Assembly (NCBI GenBank): GCA_029974985.1
Contig: JARKQC010000087.1
Coordinates: forward strand, 22,993-86,992
Source: Bacteroidota bacterium
Lineage (GTDB): Bacteria > Bacteroidota > Ignavibacteria > Kapaibacteriales > UBA2268
Direction of reading: 5' to 3'
DNA length: 64,000 nt
Below the pieces are notes generated by a model. That model saw only the letters and a program-made list of their open reading frames with translations. It was not told the DNA's origin and ran no database searches. Position numbers and translations under genes: made by a program. Positions 53,247-62,055 of this stretch are shown in pieces (position 1 is the first letter of the stretch; each line of letters begins with the position of its first letter).

Positions 53247-54587
53247 TTATTTTCCGATACAAAATCGTGAAAATATATTATTTAGAACTTCTTCGTTCCA
53301 AGTTTCACCAGTCAATTCTCCTAATATTTTCGTAGCAGTTCTTAAATCATAAGCGATAATTTCGTTCCCATAATCATTATCGAGAGATTGCAATGCTAAT
53401 TTTAGGTGCCTTACTGCATTAATCAATAATTGACGATGACGATTATTAATTAACACATCGCTTAATCCGCAAATACTTTCATAAGATTTTTTAAATATTA
53501 AGTCCTTTAATTCTTCGATTCCAATATTATTTTTTGCAGAAATACAAATATCACTAATATTCTCAATTTGAGATAAATCAATTTTATTTTGTACTAACAA
53601 TACATCTTTTTCTGGGTATTTGTCTTTTATACTTTTTAGTAATTTTTGTGAATTATTTAGTGAAATGGTTGAATCATTTAACACAATTACAAGGTTTGAC
53701 TTTTCGATAACGCTTTCAACGAATTTTATACCTTCAATTTCAATTGTATCAATTGTATCTCTTATTCCAGCGGTATCAGCAATTATAATTTTATTTCCAT
53801 TTTTATATATACTTTCTTCGAGATAATCCCTAGTAGTACCGGGTATATTACTTACTATAGCGCGTTCTCTATTTAAAAGAGCGTTAAAAAGTGTAGATTT
53901 TCCACTATTTGGATAGCCAGCAATACCTACATAATAGCCAGAACGGGATATTTCAGAAGCGGTATATAAATCAATTAGACTATTGCAATATTTTAAACTA
54001 TCAATGATTTGATTTCTAACTGTAGTTTTTTTAACTAAATCTAAGCCTTCTTCTGAAAAATCGAGTTCTAATTCGAGTAAAGATGAAACGTCGAGTAATT
54101 TTTGTCTTAATTCTTTCAGTTTCTGCGAAAATTTTCCTTCTAATTGTTTTGCAGCAGTCGTTATTCCAATATTAGAAACAGAATGTATTAAATCAGCAAT
54201 TGCCTCTGCTTGTGATAAATCTATTTTCCCGTTTAAAAATGCTCTTCTTGTAAATTCACCTGCTTCGGCAAATCTTGCACCGCTTTCTATTATAATATCA
54301 ATGATTTTATTTGCAAGGAGTGAATTCCCGTGACAAGATATTTCAACTATATTTTCACCAGTATAAGAATTTGGTGCTACAAATATTGATGCTGTAACTG
54401 TATCAATAATTTCATTTTTATAAATTATTTTTCCATAATAAATTCTGTTACCTTTACTAAATTCTATTTCTGATTTAGAATAAAAAAACTTTCTTAAAAT
54501 TGAGAAAGATTCTTTTCCAGAAATTCTAATTACTGCTAATCCGCTAATTCCCGGTGGTGTGGCTAATGCTACTACAGAATTTTTCAT
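53247..54587 (-). CDS. mnmE: tRNA modification GTPase MnmE
   Basis: 446 residues. The N-terminal folate-binding domain has VALATPPGISGLAVIRISG and YTGENIVEISCHGN. The G domain holds GYPNSGKSTLFNALL (G1), the G3 DTAGIRDT and the NKID of G4. The protein ends in FCIGK, the conserved C-x-G-K motif whose Cys is needed for modification. MnmE works with MnmG. mnmE-mnmG next to parS is a common origin-proximal layout. Confidence 0.97.
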   Translation of the reverse strand: MKNSVVALATPPGISGLAVIRISGKESFSILRKFFYSKSEIEFSKGNRIYYGKIIYKNEIIDTVTASIFVAPNSYTGENIVEISCHGNSLLANKIIDIIIESGARFAEAGEFTRRAFLNGKIDLSQAEAIADLIHSVSNIGITTAAKQLEGKFSQKLKELRQKLLDVSSLLELELDFSEEGLDLVKKTTVRNQIIDSLKYCNSLIDLYTASEISRSGYYVGIAGYPNSGKSTLFNALLNRERAIVSNIPGTTRDYLEESIYKNGNKIIIADTAGIRDTIDTIEIEGIKFVESVIEKSNLVIVLNDSTISLNNSQKLLKSIKDKYPEKDVLLVQNKIDLSQIENISDICISAKNNIGIEELKDLIFKKSYESICGLSDVLINNRHRQLLINAVRHLKLALQSLDNDYGNEIIAYDLRTATKILGELTGETWNEEVLNNIFSRFCIGK

Positions 54588-54850
54588 TAAAAAAATAATT
54601 AATATTAAAAAACTAATATTAAACGATAGAAATTCTTTATTGTTGTATTAGCATTAAATCAAACAATAAAAGATTTTATCAGATTCAATTTAAGGCGTTT
54701 TAAATCCTTAATATTGATTTTTTATTTTTATTGATAGTTTATATCATAACAAGGTATAATAATTAAATTTTAAGCAAATATGAAAGTGGACTTTTTCAGT
54801 CTTTTTTTAATAATTCTTTAATATTTTAATATTCAGTTAATTGTTTTGTG

Positions 54851-55981
54851 TTATCTAACTTTAAATGTTGCCATTGTTATAATAGCAAGTATAACAGCAA
54901 TTATATAAAATCTTGTAACGATTTTTGATTCGTGCAATCCGCTTTTCTCGAAATGGTGATGTAAGGGTGCCATTTTAAAAATTCTTCGGCCTACGCCATA
55001 TTTCTTTTTTGTATATTTAAAATATGAAACCTGAATAATTACAGATATAGTTTCTGCAAAAAATATGCCTCCTAGAATTGGCAAAAGAAATTCTTTTTTA
55101 ATTAAAATTGCAAGCCCACCTAAAGCACCCCCTAATGCAAGAGAGCCTGTATCACCCATAAAAACTTGTGCTGGGTAAGAATTATACCATAAAAATCCTA
55201 ATGCCGCCCCTACTAATGAAGCCGCAAATATAGTTAATTCACCAGAATTTCTTAAATAAGGAATGTTTAAATATTCAGAAAAATTTGCATTACCAGAAAA
55301 ATATGAAATAACAGCAAGTGCTAATGTAGCAATACCAACAGTTCCAATAGAAAGCCCATCGAGACCATCAGTTAAATTAACTGCATTTGACGTTGCAGTA
55401 AGAATAAATATTACGATAGGTATATATAAAATTCCAAAATCAAAATTTACATTTTTTGCAAAAGGTACTGTTGTAGAAGTATTAAATTTCCAAAAATCAT
55501 AAGAAAATGTTTCGGGGAAAAAATAAATTGTTGCTCCAACTATTAACCCGATAGATATTTGCCCAACAATTTTATACCTTCCAATTAGCCCATTTGGAAA
55601 TTTTTTTATTACTTTTAAGTAATCATCGAGGAATCCAACAGCTCCGAGCCAAGCAGTAATTAATAATATTAAAATAATAAACATATTTGAAATATCAGCC
55701 CAAAGAATTGTTGGCAAAAGTAGCGCAAATAATACTATTAAGCCGCCCATTGTTGGCGTCCCCGCTTTTAGAGAGTGATTTCCAACTTTTTGTAATTCAC
55801 TTTTAGCTTGCTCGCCTATTTGATGATTTTTTAATTTTTTTATAATAATTGGACCAAAAATAATACTTATTAGCAAAGCACTAATCGCTGCAAGAGCGGC
55901 TCTAAATGTAATATATTGAAATAGTCCAAAACCGGGTATATTAAAAGTTTCTCTTAACCACAAACCAAGATGATAAAGCAT
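54851..55981 (-). CDS. mraY: Phospho-N-acetylmuramoyl-pentapeptide-transferase
   Basis: 376 residues with about ten membrane helices. MraY makes lipid I of peptidoglycan. The catalytic and metal-binding motifs are FLDDYLKVIKK, SNAVNLTDGLDGLSIG, VFMGDTGSLALGG and the HHHFEKSG near the end. The length is slightly over the usual 360. It normally lies in the dcw (murE-murF-mraY-murD) cluster; here no other mur or fts gene is adjacent, so the cluster is broken up in this genome. Confidence 0.96.
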   Translation of the reverse strand: MLYHLGLWLRETFNIPGFGLFQYITFRAALAAISALLISIIFGPIIIKKLKNHQIGEQAKSELQKVGNHSLKAGTPTMGGLIVLFALLLPTILWADISNMFIILILLITAWLGAVGFLDDYLKVIKKFPNGLIGRYKIVGQISIGLIVGATIYFFPETFSYDFWKFNTSTTVPFAKNVNFDFGILYIPIVIFILTATSNAVNLTDGLDGLSIGTVGIATLALAVISYFSGNANFSEYLNIPYLRNSGELTIFAASLVGAALGFLWYNSYPAQVFMGDTGSLALGGALGGLAILIKKEFLLPILGGIFFAETISVIIQVSYFKYTKKKYGVGRRIFKMAPLHHHFEKSGLHESKIVTRFYIIAVILAIITMATFKVR

Positions 55982-56101
55982 TAAATATAAATTATTTATT
56001 TGTAAAAATATTAATTTACAAATTTAAGCAATATTAATATTTTATCTTTATAAATTTTTATTTGAATTTAATTATTAAGATATTTTTCAAATAAAAAAAT
56101 A

Positions 56102-56122
56102 AGGGGGACTTTTAATCCCCCA
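56102..56122 (-). terminator. Rho-independent terminator of the kor operon
   Basis: GGGGGA and TCCCCC (56103-56108, 56116-56121) form a GC-rich 6-bp stem in very AT-rich surroundings, nine bases after the korC stop, with a T-run on the minus strand. Confidence 0.85.
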
Positions 56123-56130
56123 ATTTACTT

Positions 56131-56667
56131 TCAATTAACAAATCTTTTTCCGATTTGAAACGCTTCCATATTCAATGGAATCAATTTATGATAGCGTTCT
56201 GGTAATACTTGTGCAAGTGCTTTTGGAACTGTTTCTTCTTTAACAGAGTTAGTTGCTTTTATAAAAGCACCAAGCATAATCATATTCAGAACTTTGATAT
56301 TTTTTAATTTTACTGCTTCTTCACTTCCCGGAACAGCATAAATATTAATATCTTTTCTTGTTGGTGGTATTGTAATATTTGTTGAATCATATATTAAGTT
56401 TCCACCTGTTTTTACTTTATTTTCAAATTTCTCGACTGATGGTTGATTTAATGCAACAACTGTATCATATCTTGAAATAATTGGTGAACTAATTTGCTCT
56501 GATGATACTATTGTTACAGCGTTTGCAGTACCACCACGCATTTCTGGACCATAAGAAGGCATCCAACATACTTGTTTATCTTCAATCATACCAGCATAGG
56601 CTAAAATCATACCCATCGAAAGTACTCCTTGACCGCCAAATCCAGCGAAAATAGCTTCTTGTAACAT
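56131..56667 (-). CDS. korC: 2-oxoacid:ferredoxin oxidoreductase, gamma subunit
   Basis: 178 residues. The family opening is AIFAGFGGQGVLSMGMILAY (about 6-25), followed by WMPSYGPEMRGGTANAVTIV with its conserved Arg-Gly-Gly. Gamma subunits help assemble the coenzyme-A-dependent enzyme. It begins one base after korB stops and is the last gene of the operon, followed by a terminator. Substrate could be 2-oxoglutarate or branched-chain 2-oxoacids. Confidence 0.92.
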   Translation of the reverse strand: MLQEAIFAGFGGQGVLSMGMILAYAGMIEDKQVCWMPSYGPEMRGGTANAVTIVSSEQISSPIISRYDTVVALNQPSVEKFENKVKTGGNLIYDSTNITIPPTRKDINIYAVPGSEEAVKLKNIKVLNMIMLGAFIKATNSVKEETVPKALAQVLPERYHKLIPLNMEAFQIGKRFVN

Positions 56668-56668
56668 A

Positions 56669-57457
56669 TTATTTGCCCTCCGGTACTTTTAAATCACCAA
56701 GTGGATAAAATGGTATCATTTGCTCTTCGACAAATTTATTTGATTGTAGTGGTGTAACTTTTAAGTTTGAAGGGCAGTTTGATACTACTTCTACTAAACA
56801 AAAGCCACGGCCTTCTTGTTGGTATTTAATTGCTTTTTCGAGTGCTTTTTTTGTACGTTTTACATTATTTGGTTTATGAACTGATTGACGAGTTACGTAG
56901 TAAACTCCGGGTAATTGAGCAATTAAATCACTAATTTTTAATGGATAACCTTGCACTTTAACGTCTCTACCATAAGGTGATGTTGTTGTTATCATACCTT
57001 CGATAGAAGTTGGAGCCATTTGTCCAGAAGTCATGCCATAGATACCGTTATTAATAAATATAACAAGTATATTCTCGCCACGGTTTGCGGCATGAATTGT
57101 TTCAGCAGTACCAATAGCCGCTAAATCGCCATCACCTTGATACGTGAAAACGATTTTTTCGGGCATAATACGTTTTATTGCGGTAGCAACAGCACAAGCT
57201 CTGCCGTGTGCCGCTTCTTGCATATCAACATTCATATAATGATAAGCAAATACGGAACAACCAACAGGAGCAACACCTATAGTTTCGTACTGAATACCCA
57301 TTTCTTGGACAAGTTCCATAAATATTTTATGAACAGTACTATGTCCGCAACCAGGGCAATAGTGCATAGGAACATCAATTAATGTATCTGGTTTTTTATA
57401 TATAAGGTTTTCATCAACGCAAATATTTTCTTTTTCTACAACAAGATTTTCACTCAT
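56669..57457 (-). CDS. korB: 2-oxoacid:ferredoxin oxidoreductase, beta subunit
   Basis: 262 residues; the thiamine-diphosphate subunit. CPGCGHSTVHKIFMEL and the ThDP/Mg motif TYQGDGDLAAIGTAETIHAA followed by FINNGIYGMTSGQ are typical. CxxC-type cysteines for a 4Fe-4S cluster of this family are present as CPGC and further Cys. It overlaps korA by four bases (ATGA). With korA it splits the 2-oxoacid, passing electrons to ferredoxin. Confidence 0.94.
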   Translation of the reverse strand: MSENLVVEKENICVDENLIYKKPDTLIDVPMHYCPGCGHSTVHKIFMELVQEMGIQYETIGVAPVGCSVFAYHYMNVDMQEAAHGRACAVATAIKRIMPEKIVFTYQGDGDLAAIGTAETIHAANRGENILVIFINNGIYGMTSGQMAPTSIEGMITTTSPYGRDVKVQGYPLKISDLIAQLPGVYYVTRQSVHKPNNVKRTKKALEKAIKYQQEGRGFCLVEVVSNCPSNLKVTPLQSNKFVEEQMIPFYPLGDLKVPEGK

Positions 57458-58527
57458 TTTTTATCTCCTTCGATATAGATTTTGATAAAGTGTTCGTATA
57501 TTTCTTCCGGTGAAGGTATAACGCCACCCATACGACCATAAAATTCAACTGGGCATTTTCCATTTACTGCTAATCTTACATCTTCAACCATTTGTCCCGC
57601 ATTCATTTCAACATCTAAAATACCTTTAATTTTCGTAGATACATCTTTGTATATTTGTTTTGGGAATGGAAATAATGTTTGTGGTCTGATTAATCCAACT
57701 TTATGACCGTCTTGGCGTGCTAATTGCATTGCTTTCATACATATTCTTGCGCCTAATCCGAATCCTGTGAAAATATAATCAGCATCATCTATATCAATTG
57801 TTTCGTATAATACTTCGTTTTCTTCTATTACTTTATATTTATTTTGAAGTCTTAAATTAATTTGTTCCATTAATTCTGGTTGAATATGTAAAGATGTAAT
57901 ATACGTTCTATCTTTACCGGGTTTTCTACCAGTAGTAGCCCAATCTGGAAATTCAGTTTTTCTTGGCATTTGGTCAAATAATTCGACTTTTTCCATCATT
58001 TGCCCAATTGCACCATCAGCTAATAGCATAACTGGATTTCTATATTTTTCTGCTAAATCAAAACCTAATTTTACAAAATTAACCATTTCTTGAACTGTAG
58101 AAGGAGCAAGAACGATTAATTTATAATCGCCGTGTCCTCCACCTTTTACAGCTTGGAAATAATCTGCTTGTGATGGTTGAATTGTACCTAATCCCGGTCC
58201 GCCTCTTACTACGTTTGCTAATAAACATGGCAATTCCGCACCTGCTATATACGAAATACCTTCTTGCATTAATGATACACCAGGGCTTGAAGATGTTGTC
58301 ATTACACGTCTTCCGCAGCCAGCCGCACCATAAATCATATTGATTGCAGATACTTCGCTTTCTGCTTGTAATACAACCATACCAGTTCTTTTGTTGGCTT
58401 CTATTGCTAAATATTCGAGTACTTCTGATTGTGGAGTGATTGGATATCCAAAATAAGCATCACATCCTGCTCTAATCATTGCTTCGGCAAGGGCTTCATT
58501 TCCCTTCATTAATCTAATATCACCCAT
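57454..58527 (-). CDS. korA: 2-oxoacid:ferredoxin oxidoreductase, alpha subunit
   Basis: 357 residues. It opens MGDIRLMKGNEALAEAMIRA with GYPITPQSEV, the typical pyrimidine-binding-domain start. RRVMTTSSSPGVSLMQEGIS and GPGLGTIQPSQADYFQAVKG are also family blocks. The C-terminal part has the transketolase-C-like domain (LIRPQTLFPFPKQ). Annotation pipelines usually call this form VorB/KorA; sequence alone does not decide between 2-oxoisovalerate and 2-oxoglutarate. korB follows with a 4-bp overlap. Confidence 0.92.
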   Translation of the reverse strand: MGDIRLMKGNEALAEAMIRAGCDAYFGYPITPQSEVLEYLAIEANKRTGMVVLQAESEVSAINMIYGAAGCGRRVMTTSSSPGVSLMQEGISYIAGAELPCLLANVVRGGPGLGTIQPSQADYFQAVKGGGHGDYKLIVLAPSTVQEMVNFVKLGFDLAEKYRNPVMLLADGAIGQMMEKVELFDQMPRKTEFPDWATTGRKPGKDRTYITSLHIQPELMEQINLRLQNKYKVIEENEVLYETIDIDDADYIFTGFGLGARICMKAMQLARQDGHKVGLIRPQTLFPFPKQIYKDVSTKIKGILDVEMNAGQMVEDVRLAVNGKCPVEFYGRMGGVIPSPEEIYEHFIKIYIEGDKK

Positions 58528-58541
58528 TATTAACCCTTTAT

Positions 58542-58805
58542 TTAATTTGTTATTTCAACAACTTTTGCCGCTTTTTTTGGTTCGCGGACAATTTTTCTAT
58601 AAACTGTAATAACTGCATCGGGGCATACAAGCGCACAATGTTCGCAACCAGTACAACCATCATTTATCATTAATGCAAATTGATAACCTTTTTGGTTTAC
58701 AGTGCTTGATAAGCCAATTACATCTTCTGGGCATGCATCTACACATAATTCGCAACCTTTACAACGCTCGATGTCAACTATTATCTCACCTAATACTTTT
58801 GCCAT
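58542..58805 (-). CDS. korD: 2-oxoacid:ferredoxin oxidoreductase, delta (ferredoxin-like) subunit
   Basis: 87 residues with two 4Fe-4S motifs: CKGCELCVDACPEDV (about 15-29) and CTGCEHCALVCPDAV (about 50-64). It is the first gene of the D-A-B-C operon, the same order as oorDABC of epsilon-proteobacteria. It carries electrons from the thiamine subunit to ferredoxin. 14 bases separate it from korA. Confidence 0.93.
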   Translation of the reverse strand: MAKVLGEIIVDIERCKGCELCVDACPEDVIGLSSTVNQKGYQFALMINDGCTGCEHCALVCPDAVITVYRKIVREPKKAAKVVEITN

Positions 58806-59170
58806 CTATAACCTCTTTTTATTAAGTATTATGAATTTTTACTAATTTTATATTTTTACTTTTAGTAATTTAAAAAGTTTTTAATAAATGTACTAAATAG
58901 TAATACAAATTACAAAGATTTATTGAATTTACAAAAATATTTCGTTATTTTGGAAGATGAAAATGATTGATTTTTAATTATTTATGAGGATTTATTATAA
59001 TTAAATAACTAATTTTATTTTTGGGAAATACTAAATATTATTTTATTTTTATATTTAATTTTTTTTAAGATTAATTCGATATTTTATGTTATTAAATTAA
59101 TAATTATTTAATAATTAATTAAATAAAATTGATGCCCAACACAGTTTTTTGTATCGGGCATCATTTATAT
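58806..59170. other. Gene-free 365 bp with the korD promoter and a terminator
   Basis: Strongly AT-rich. The left part, next to korD, must hold the kor operon promoter but no sigma site is clear. The right end holds the hairpin at 59131-59162. No coding frame. Confidence 0.7.
59131..59162 (-). terminator. Terminator after HMG-CoA lyase
   Basis: GATGCCC and GGGCATC (59131-59137, 59156-59162) form a 7-bp stem nine bases after the stop of the HMG-CoA lyase gene. A short T-run follows on the minus strand. Confidence 0.75.
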
Positions 59171-60070
59171 TTAATATTTTAATTGACCAGCGGATACTAC
59201 ATAACTTTGCATTTTTCTTTCAAATATTTCTTCAGCTTCTTTTGTAATTTCTGCAATAATATCAATATTAATATCTCGCCTTATATTATTTCTATTTAAA
59301 GAATGTACTAAATCCTCCGTCGAGACATTGCCTGCTGCTAATTTAGTAAAGGGGCAACCCCCTAATCCGCCGAATGCTGTTTCTAAATATTCTGCACCTT
59401 CTTTCATAGCATAATAACAATTCGTTAATCCTAATCCATAAGTATTATGAAAATGAGCAGTTAATGTAGTATCTTCATTTATAGATTTTATTCCTGCGAA
59501 AAGTCTTTGAACTTGCTCGGGATAAGCATGACCCGAAGTATCAGCAAGCGATATATTCATTATTCCATTATCAATATATTTTTTTGCAATTTCAAGAACA
59601 AATTTCTCTTCAATCTTTCCCTCGAATCCACAACCAAACGCACTTTGAACAGATACTTGAACTTTTTTCCCAATTGATTGCAGTTCTTGAGCTATTTTAA
59701 TTATTCTTTCGAGAGCTTCCATTGTTTCCATACCCGTATTTTTTTTACTATGAGTATTACTTGCAGAAACTCCCATACAAAACATCTCTACTCCACAATT
59801 CAAACCGCGTTCCATACCTTTTTCATTTAATATAAGACCCGATAAAATTGTATTATGTTTTGAATTTTTATAATGTTCAAAAAGTGCATCTGTATCAGCC
59901 ATTTGAGGCATTTTAACGGGATGAACAAATGAACCAAGTTGGATTATATCAACATTAGATTTTATGATTTTATCTATCCATTCGATTTTCTTTTCTGTCG
60001 GCACGATTTTACTTTCGTTTTGTAAGCCGTCCCTTAATCCAACCTCGTGAATTTTAATATTTTTTGTCAT
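59171..60070 (-). CDS. mvaB: Hydroxymethylglutaryl-CoA lyase
   Basis: 299 residues. The active site is complete: HEVGLRDGLQNES (Arg-Asp), THFHNTYG-like AHFHNTYGLGLTN (two His) and GLGGCPFTKLAAGN with the catalytic Cys. HMG-CoA lyase splits HMG-CoA to acetoacetate and acetyl-CoA, the last step of leucine breakdown. It lies 24 bases downstream of the PLP enzyme and both precede the kor operon, which, if it acts on branched-chain 2-oxoacids, would fit a branched-chain amino-acid catabolic setting. Confidence 0.93.
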   Translation of the reverse strand: MTKNIKIHEVGLRDGLQNESKIVPTEKKIEWIDKIIKSNVDIIQLGSFVHPVKMPQMADTDALFEHYKNSKHNTILSGLILNEKGMERGLNCGVEMFCMGVSASNTHSKKNTGMETMEALERIIKIAQELQSIGKKVQVSVQSAFGCGFEGKIEEKFVLEIAKKYIDNGIMNISLADTSGHAYPEQVQRLFAGIKSINEDTTLTAHFHNTYGLGLTNCYYAMKEGAEYLETAFGGLGGCPFTKLAAGNVSTEDLVHSLNRNNIRRDINIDIIAEITKEAEEIFERKMQSYVVSAGQLKY

Positions 60071-60094
60071 TTCTATATTTTCTTAATTAAAATT

Positions 60095-61294
60095 TTAAAT
60101 TAATCCAACATTTTTTAAACAATATTCTATTCTTTCGTAAGTGCGTTCAATATCAAAATCAAGACCGAATGAAAAACGTATCAAACTGCCTTTCATACCG
60201 ATTTGATCTTTCATATCGTCGGGAATTTCTGATGAAGTCGAATGGCTGGGGGCGCTAAACAATGTTTTATAAAATCCAAGTGAAACTGCAAAATAACCAA
60301 TTAAATTATCTTGCATCATAGGCATTAATTTTGTGGCAATTTCATCAGTTTTTACATCGAGAGTAAGCATTCCACTAAATCCATAACCCTTGTTCATCAT
60401 TTGTTTCATTAAATTATGTTGTGGATGATTTTCGTGTTCGGGGTAAATTACGTCTAATCCAAGAGCTTTTAATTTATTTGCGATATAAGATGCATTTTTA
60501 CTATGTTGAGCCATTCTTATATGAAGTGTGCGTAAATTTTTCAAGATTCCCGCCGCTCTCAAGCTATCCATAGTTGGTCCGAGTAGCATTGCATAACCGC
60601 TATTTACATCTTTTAGACTTGCAATAAATTCCTTATCTGCACACACACAACCACCAACAGTATCACTTGCGCCATTTATATATTTTGTTAAACTATGAAT
60701 TACAATATGAGCACCGTGATGATATGGGCTTATTACCATCGGAGTAAATGTATTATCAACAACAAGTTTACAATTATATTTATCAGCTAATTTGCGTAAT
60801 TCGGGTAAATTTGCAACTTCGAGCATTGGATTACTCATTGTCTCGCAATAAATCATTTTTGTTTTGCTTGTAATTGCTTTTTCTACTTCTTCGAGATTTA
60901 TTATATCTACAAAATTACATTTTATACCTAATTTTGGAAATATATTTTTAAATAAAGCAAAAGTACCACCATATACAGTTCTACTCGATACAATTTCATC
61001 TCCCGCCGAGCATATTTGAAGTGCAGTACAGCTAATAGCACCCATTCCAGAAGCAAAAACATGAGCATCGGGAGTATTTTCGAGTAAAGCAAGTGCATCG
61101 CTTAAAAATTGGTTCATTGGATTCATATGTCGAGAATATAGGTAACAGCCTTCGATTTCGTGTTCAAATATTTCTGACATTTTTTCACTTGTTAAAAAAG
61201 TAAACGTTGATGAGTCTGTTATTGATGGATTTACTCCACCGAATTCACCAAATACTAAGTAATCTTGTATTCTGTTAGCAGGTTTGTTTTCCAT
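60095..61294 (-). CDS. Cys/Met-metabolism PLP-dependent enzyme (methionine gamma-lyase-like)
   Basis: 399 residues; family of trans-sulfuration enzymes. The PLP-binding Lys lies in VIHSLTKYINGASDTVGG (about 203-220). The phrases YSRHMNPMNQFL, FASGMGAISCTALQI and VDNTFTPMVISPYHHGAHI are typical, and the C-terminus ends with the usual SLIRFSFGLDFDIERT. Substrate may be methionine, cystathionine or homocysteine-type; it cannot be set from sequence. Co-transcribed with mvaB. Confidence 0.9.
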   Translation of the reverse strand: MENKPANRIQDYLVFGEFGGVNPSITDSSTFTFLTSEKMSEIFEHEIEGCYLYSRHMNPMNQFLSDALALLENTPDAHVFASGMGAISCTALQICSAGDEIVSSRTVYGGTFALFKNIFPKLGIKCNFVDIINLEEVEKAITSKTKMIYCETMSNPMLEVANLPELRKLADKYNCKLVVDNTFTPMVISPYHHGAHIVIHSLTKYINGASDTVGGCVCADKEFIASLKDVNSGYAMLLGPTMDSLRAAGILKNLRTLHIRMAQHSKNASYIANKLKALGLDVIYPEHENHPQHNLMKQMMNKGYGFSGMLTLDVKTDEIATKLMPMMQDNLIGYFAVSLGFYKTLFSAPSHSTSSEIPDDMKDQIGMKGSLIRFSFGLDFDIERTYERIEYCLKNVGLI

Positions 61295-61414
61295 TTATAA
61301 ACTCCTGTTATTATCAGTAATTAAAAAAATGCTTTTATTGATTTTACAAAAAAGCCCAATTTTTTTAATATAAACAAAATTTTATTGATTTTTATTAATT
61401 TTAATTTAAAAAAA

Positions 61415-61453
61415 GATGTCTAAAACTTGTGAAGTTAAGGACATCAAATTTTT
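61415..61453 (-). terminator. Bidirectional terminator hairpin
   Basis: GATGTC (61415-61420) and GACATC (61440-61445), with an inner AACTT/AAGTT pair, form a long interrupted stem with A/T runs on both sides. It lies downstream of the peptide-cassette genes (last stop at 61618). Confidence 0.75.
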
Positions 61454-61473
61454 TTTATAAATATAAAAATAAA

Positions 61474-61580
61474 CTCTAAAATAAATACTTCAAAATATTC
61501 AAAACTTCGATGTATTTATATTATTGCTGGACAGCGAGCCCTCCTTCGGTACTTATGTACTTGTTTAGATTTATTAAAAT
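61474..61580 (+). repeat. Dispersed repeat, family 2, copy 2 (left bracket of the peptide cassette)
   Basis: Identical to 63729-63835 in 104 of 107 positions with no gaps, in direct orientation. It contains GCTGGACAGCGAGCC and TCGGTACTTATGTACTTGTT. A third, inverted and older copy lies at 9084-9143. Confidence 0.93.
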
Positions 61581-61617
61581 TAACTTTTTAGATAATTTAA
61601 GATTGAATGATAATATA

Positions 61618-62055
61618 TTATTCAGCAATAAAATCAATTATTTTAGTAAAATTTGATTTTGAGTTACCTGCTTTAATATGAAATTTTTCATTTTTTGCAT
61701 TAATTACAGTTATAATTGTACCAGGTGGTGCTTGCAATTTTGATAATAATGACCCATCATTTCTATACATTGAGTATTTCCACTGTTTATCTTTTGCAAA
61801 TATTTTTAGCTCAATATCTCTATCGCATATTACTGTTGCAATAATCTTTAATTTATTAAAAATTTTATGATTTTTTAGATTGGTTAATATTTCATTAGGT
61901 TCGATATCGCATTTAACACAACTTACAATATTATAATGAAATATAACAAGAGTTTCATTTTCTTTTGCGTTCGATGCTAATCTCAATTCATCAATGACAT
62001 CAGCTTTTAAAAATGATATATTTAAAATACAAATAATAAATATTAATATTTTCAT
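61618..62055 (-). CDS. Secreted thioredoxin-like protein of the peptide cassette
   Basis: About 145 residues from the ATG at 62055, which overlaps the beta-propeller stop (ATGA); GGAA lies ahead of it. A longer frame reaching 62082 exists but overlaps more. A signal peptide (about 1-18, ending LKA) is followed by a thioredoxin-like strand-loop with a CVKC motif (VIFHYNIVSCVKCD). The later PPGTIITVINAKNEKF would hold the cis-proline strand. This looks like a redox-active, exported, small protein. No certain family name. Confidence 0.7.
   Translation of the reverse strand: MKILIFIICILNISFLKADVIDELRLASNAKENETLVIFHYNIVSCVKCDIEPNEILTNLKNHKIFNKLKIIATVICDRDIELKIFAKDKQWKYSMYRNDGSLLSKLQAPPGTIITVINAKNEKFHIKAGNSKSNFTKIIDFIAE

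Larger units (their letters stand above)
61295..61617. other. Gene-free 323 bp with terminator and direct-repeat copy
   Basis: It holds the hairpin at 61415-61453 and the left copy of the 107-bp direct repeat (61474-61580). There is no coding frame. The promoter of the PLP-enzyme gene must lie next to 61294. Confidence 0.7.

Noticed and set aside
54781..54810. Terminator of mraY at a GGACTTTTTCAGTC hairpin
   Set aside because: The stem is only four bases and the T-run is on the wrong strand for mraY.
59131..59162. Riboswitch between kor and mvaB genes
   Set aside because: The element lies after the stop of mvaB and is a simple hairpin; there is no conserved aptamer core.
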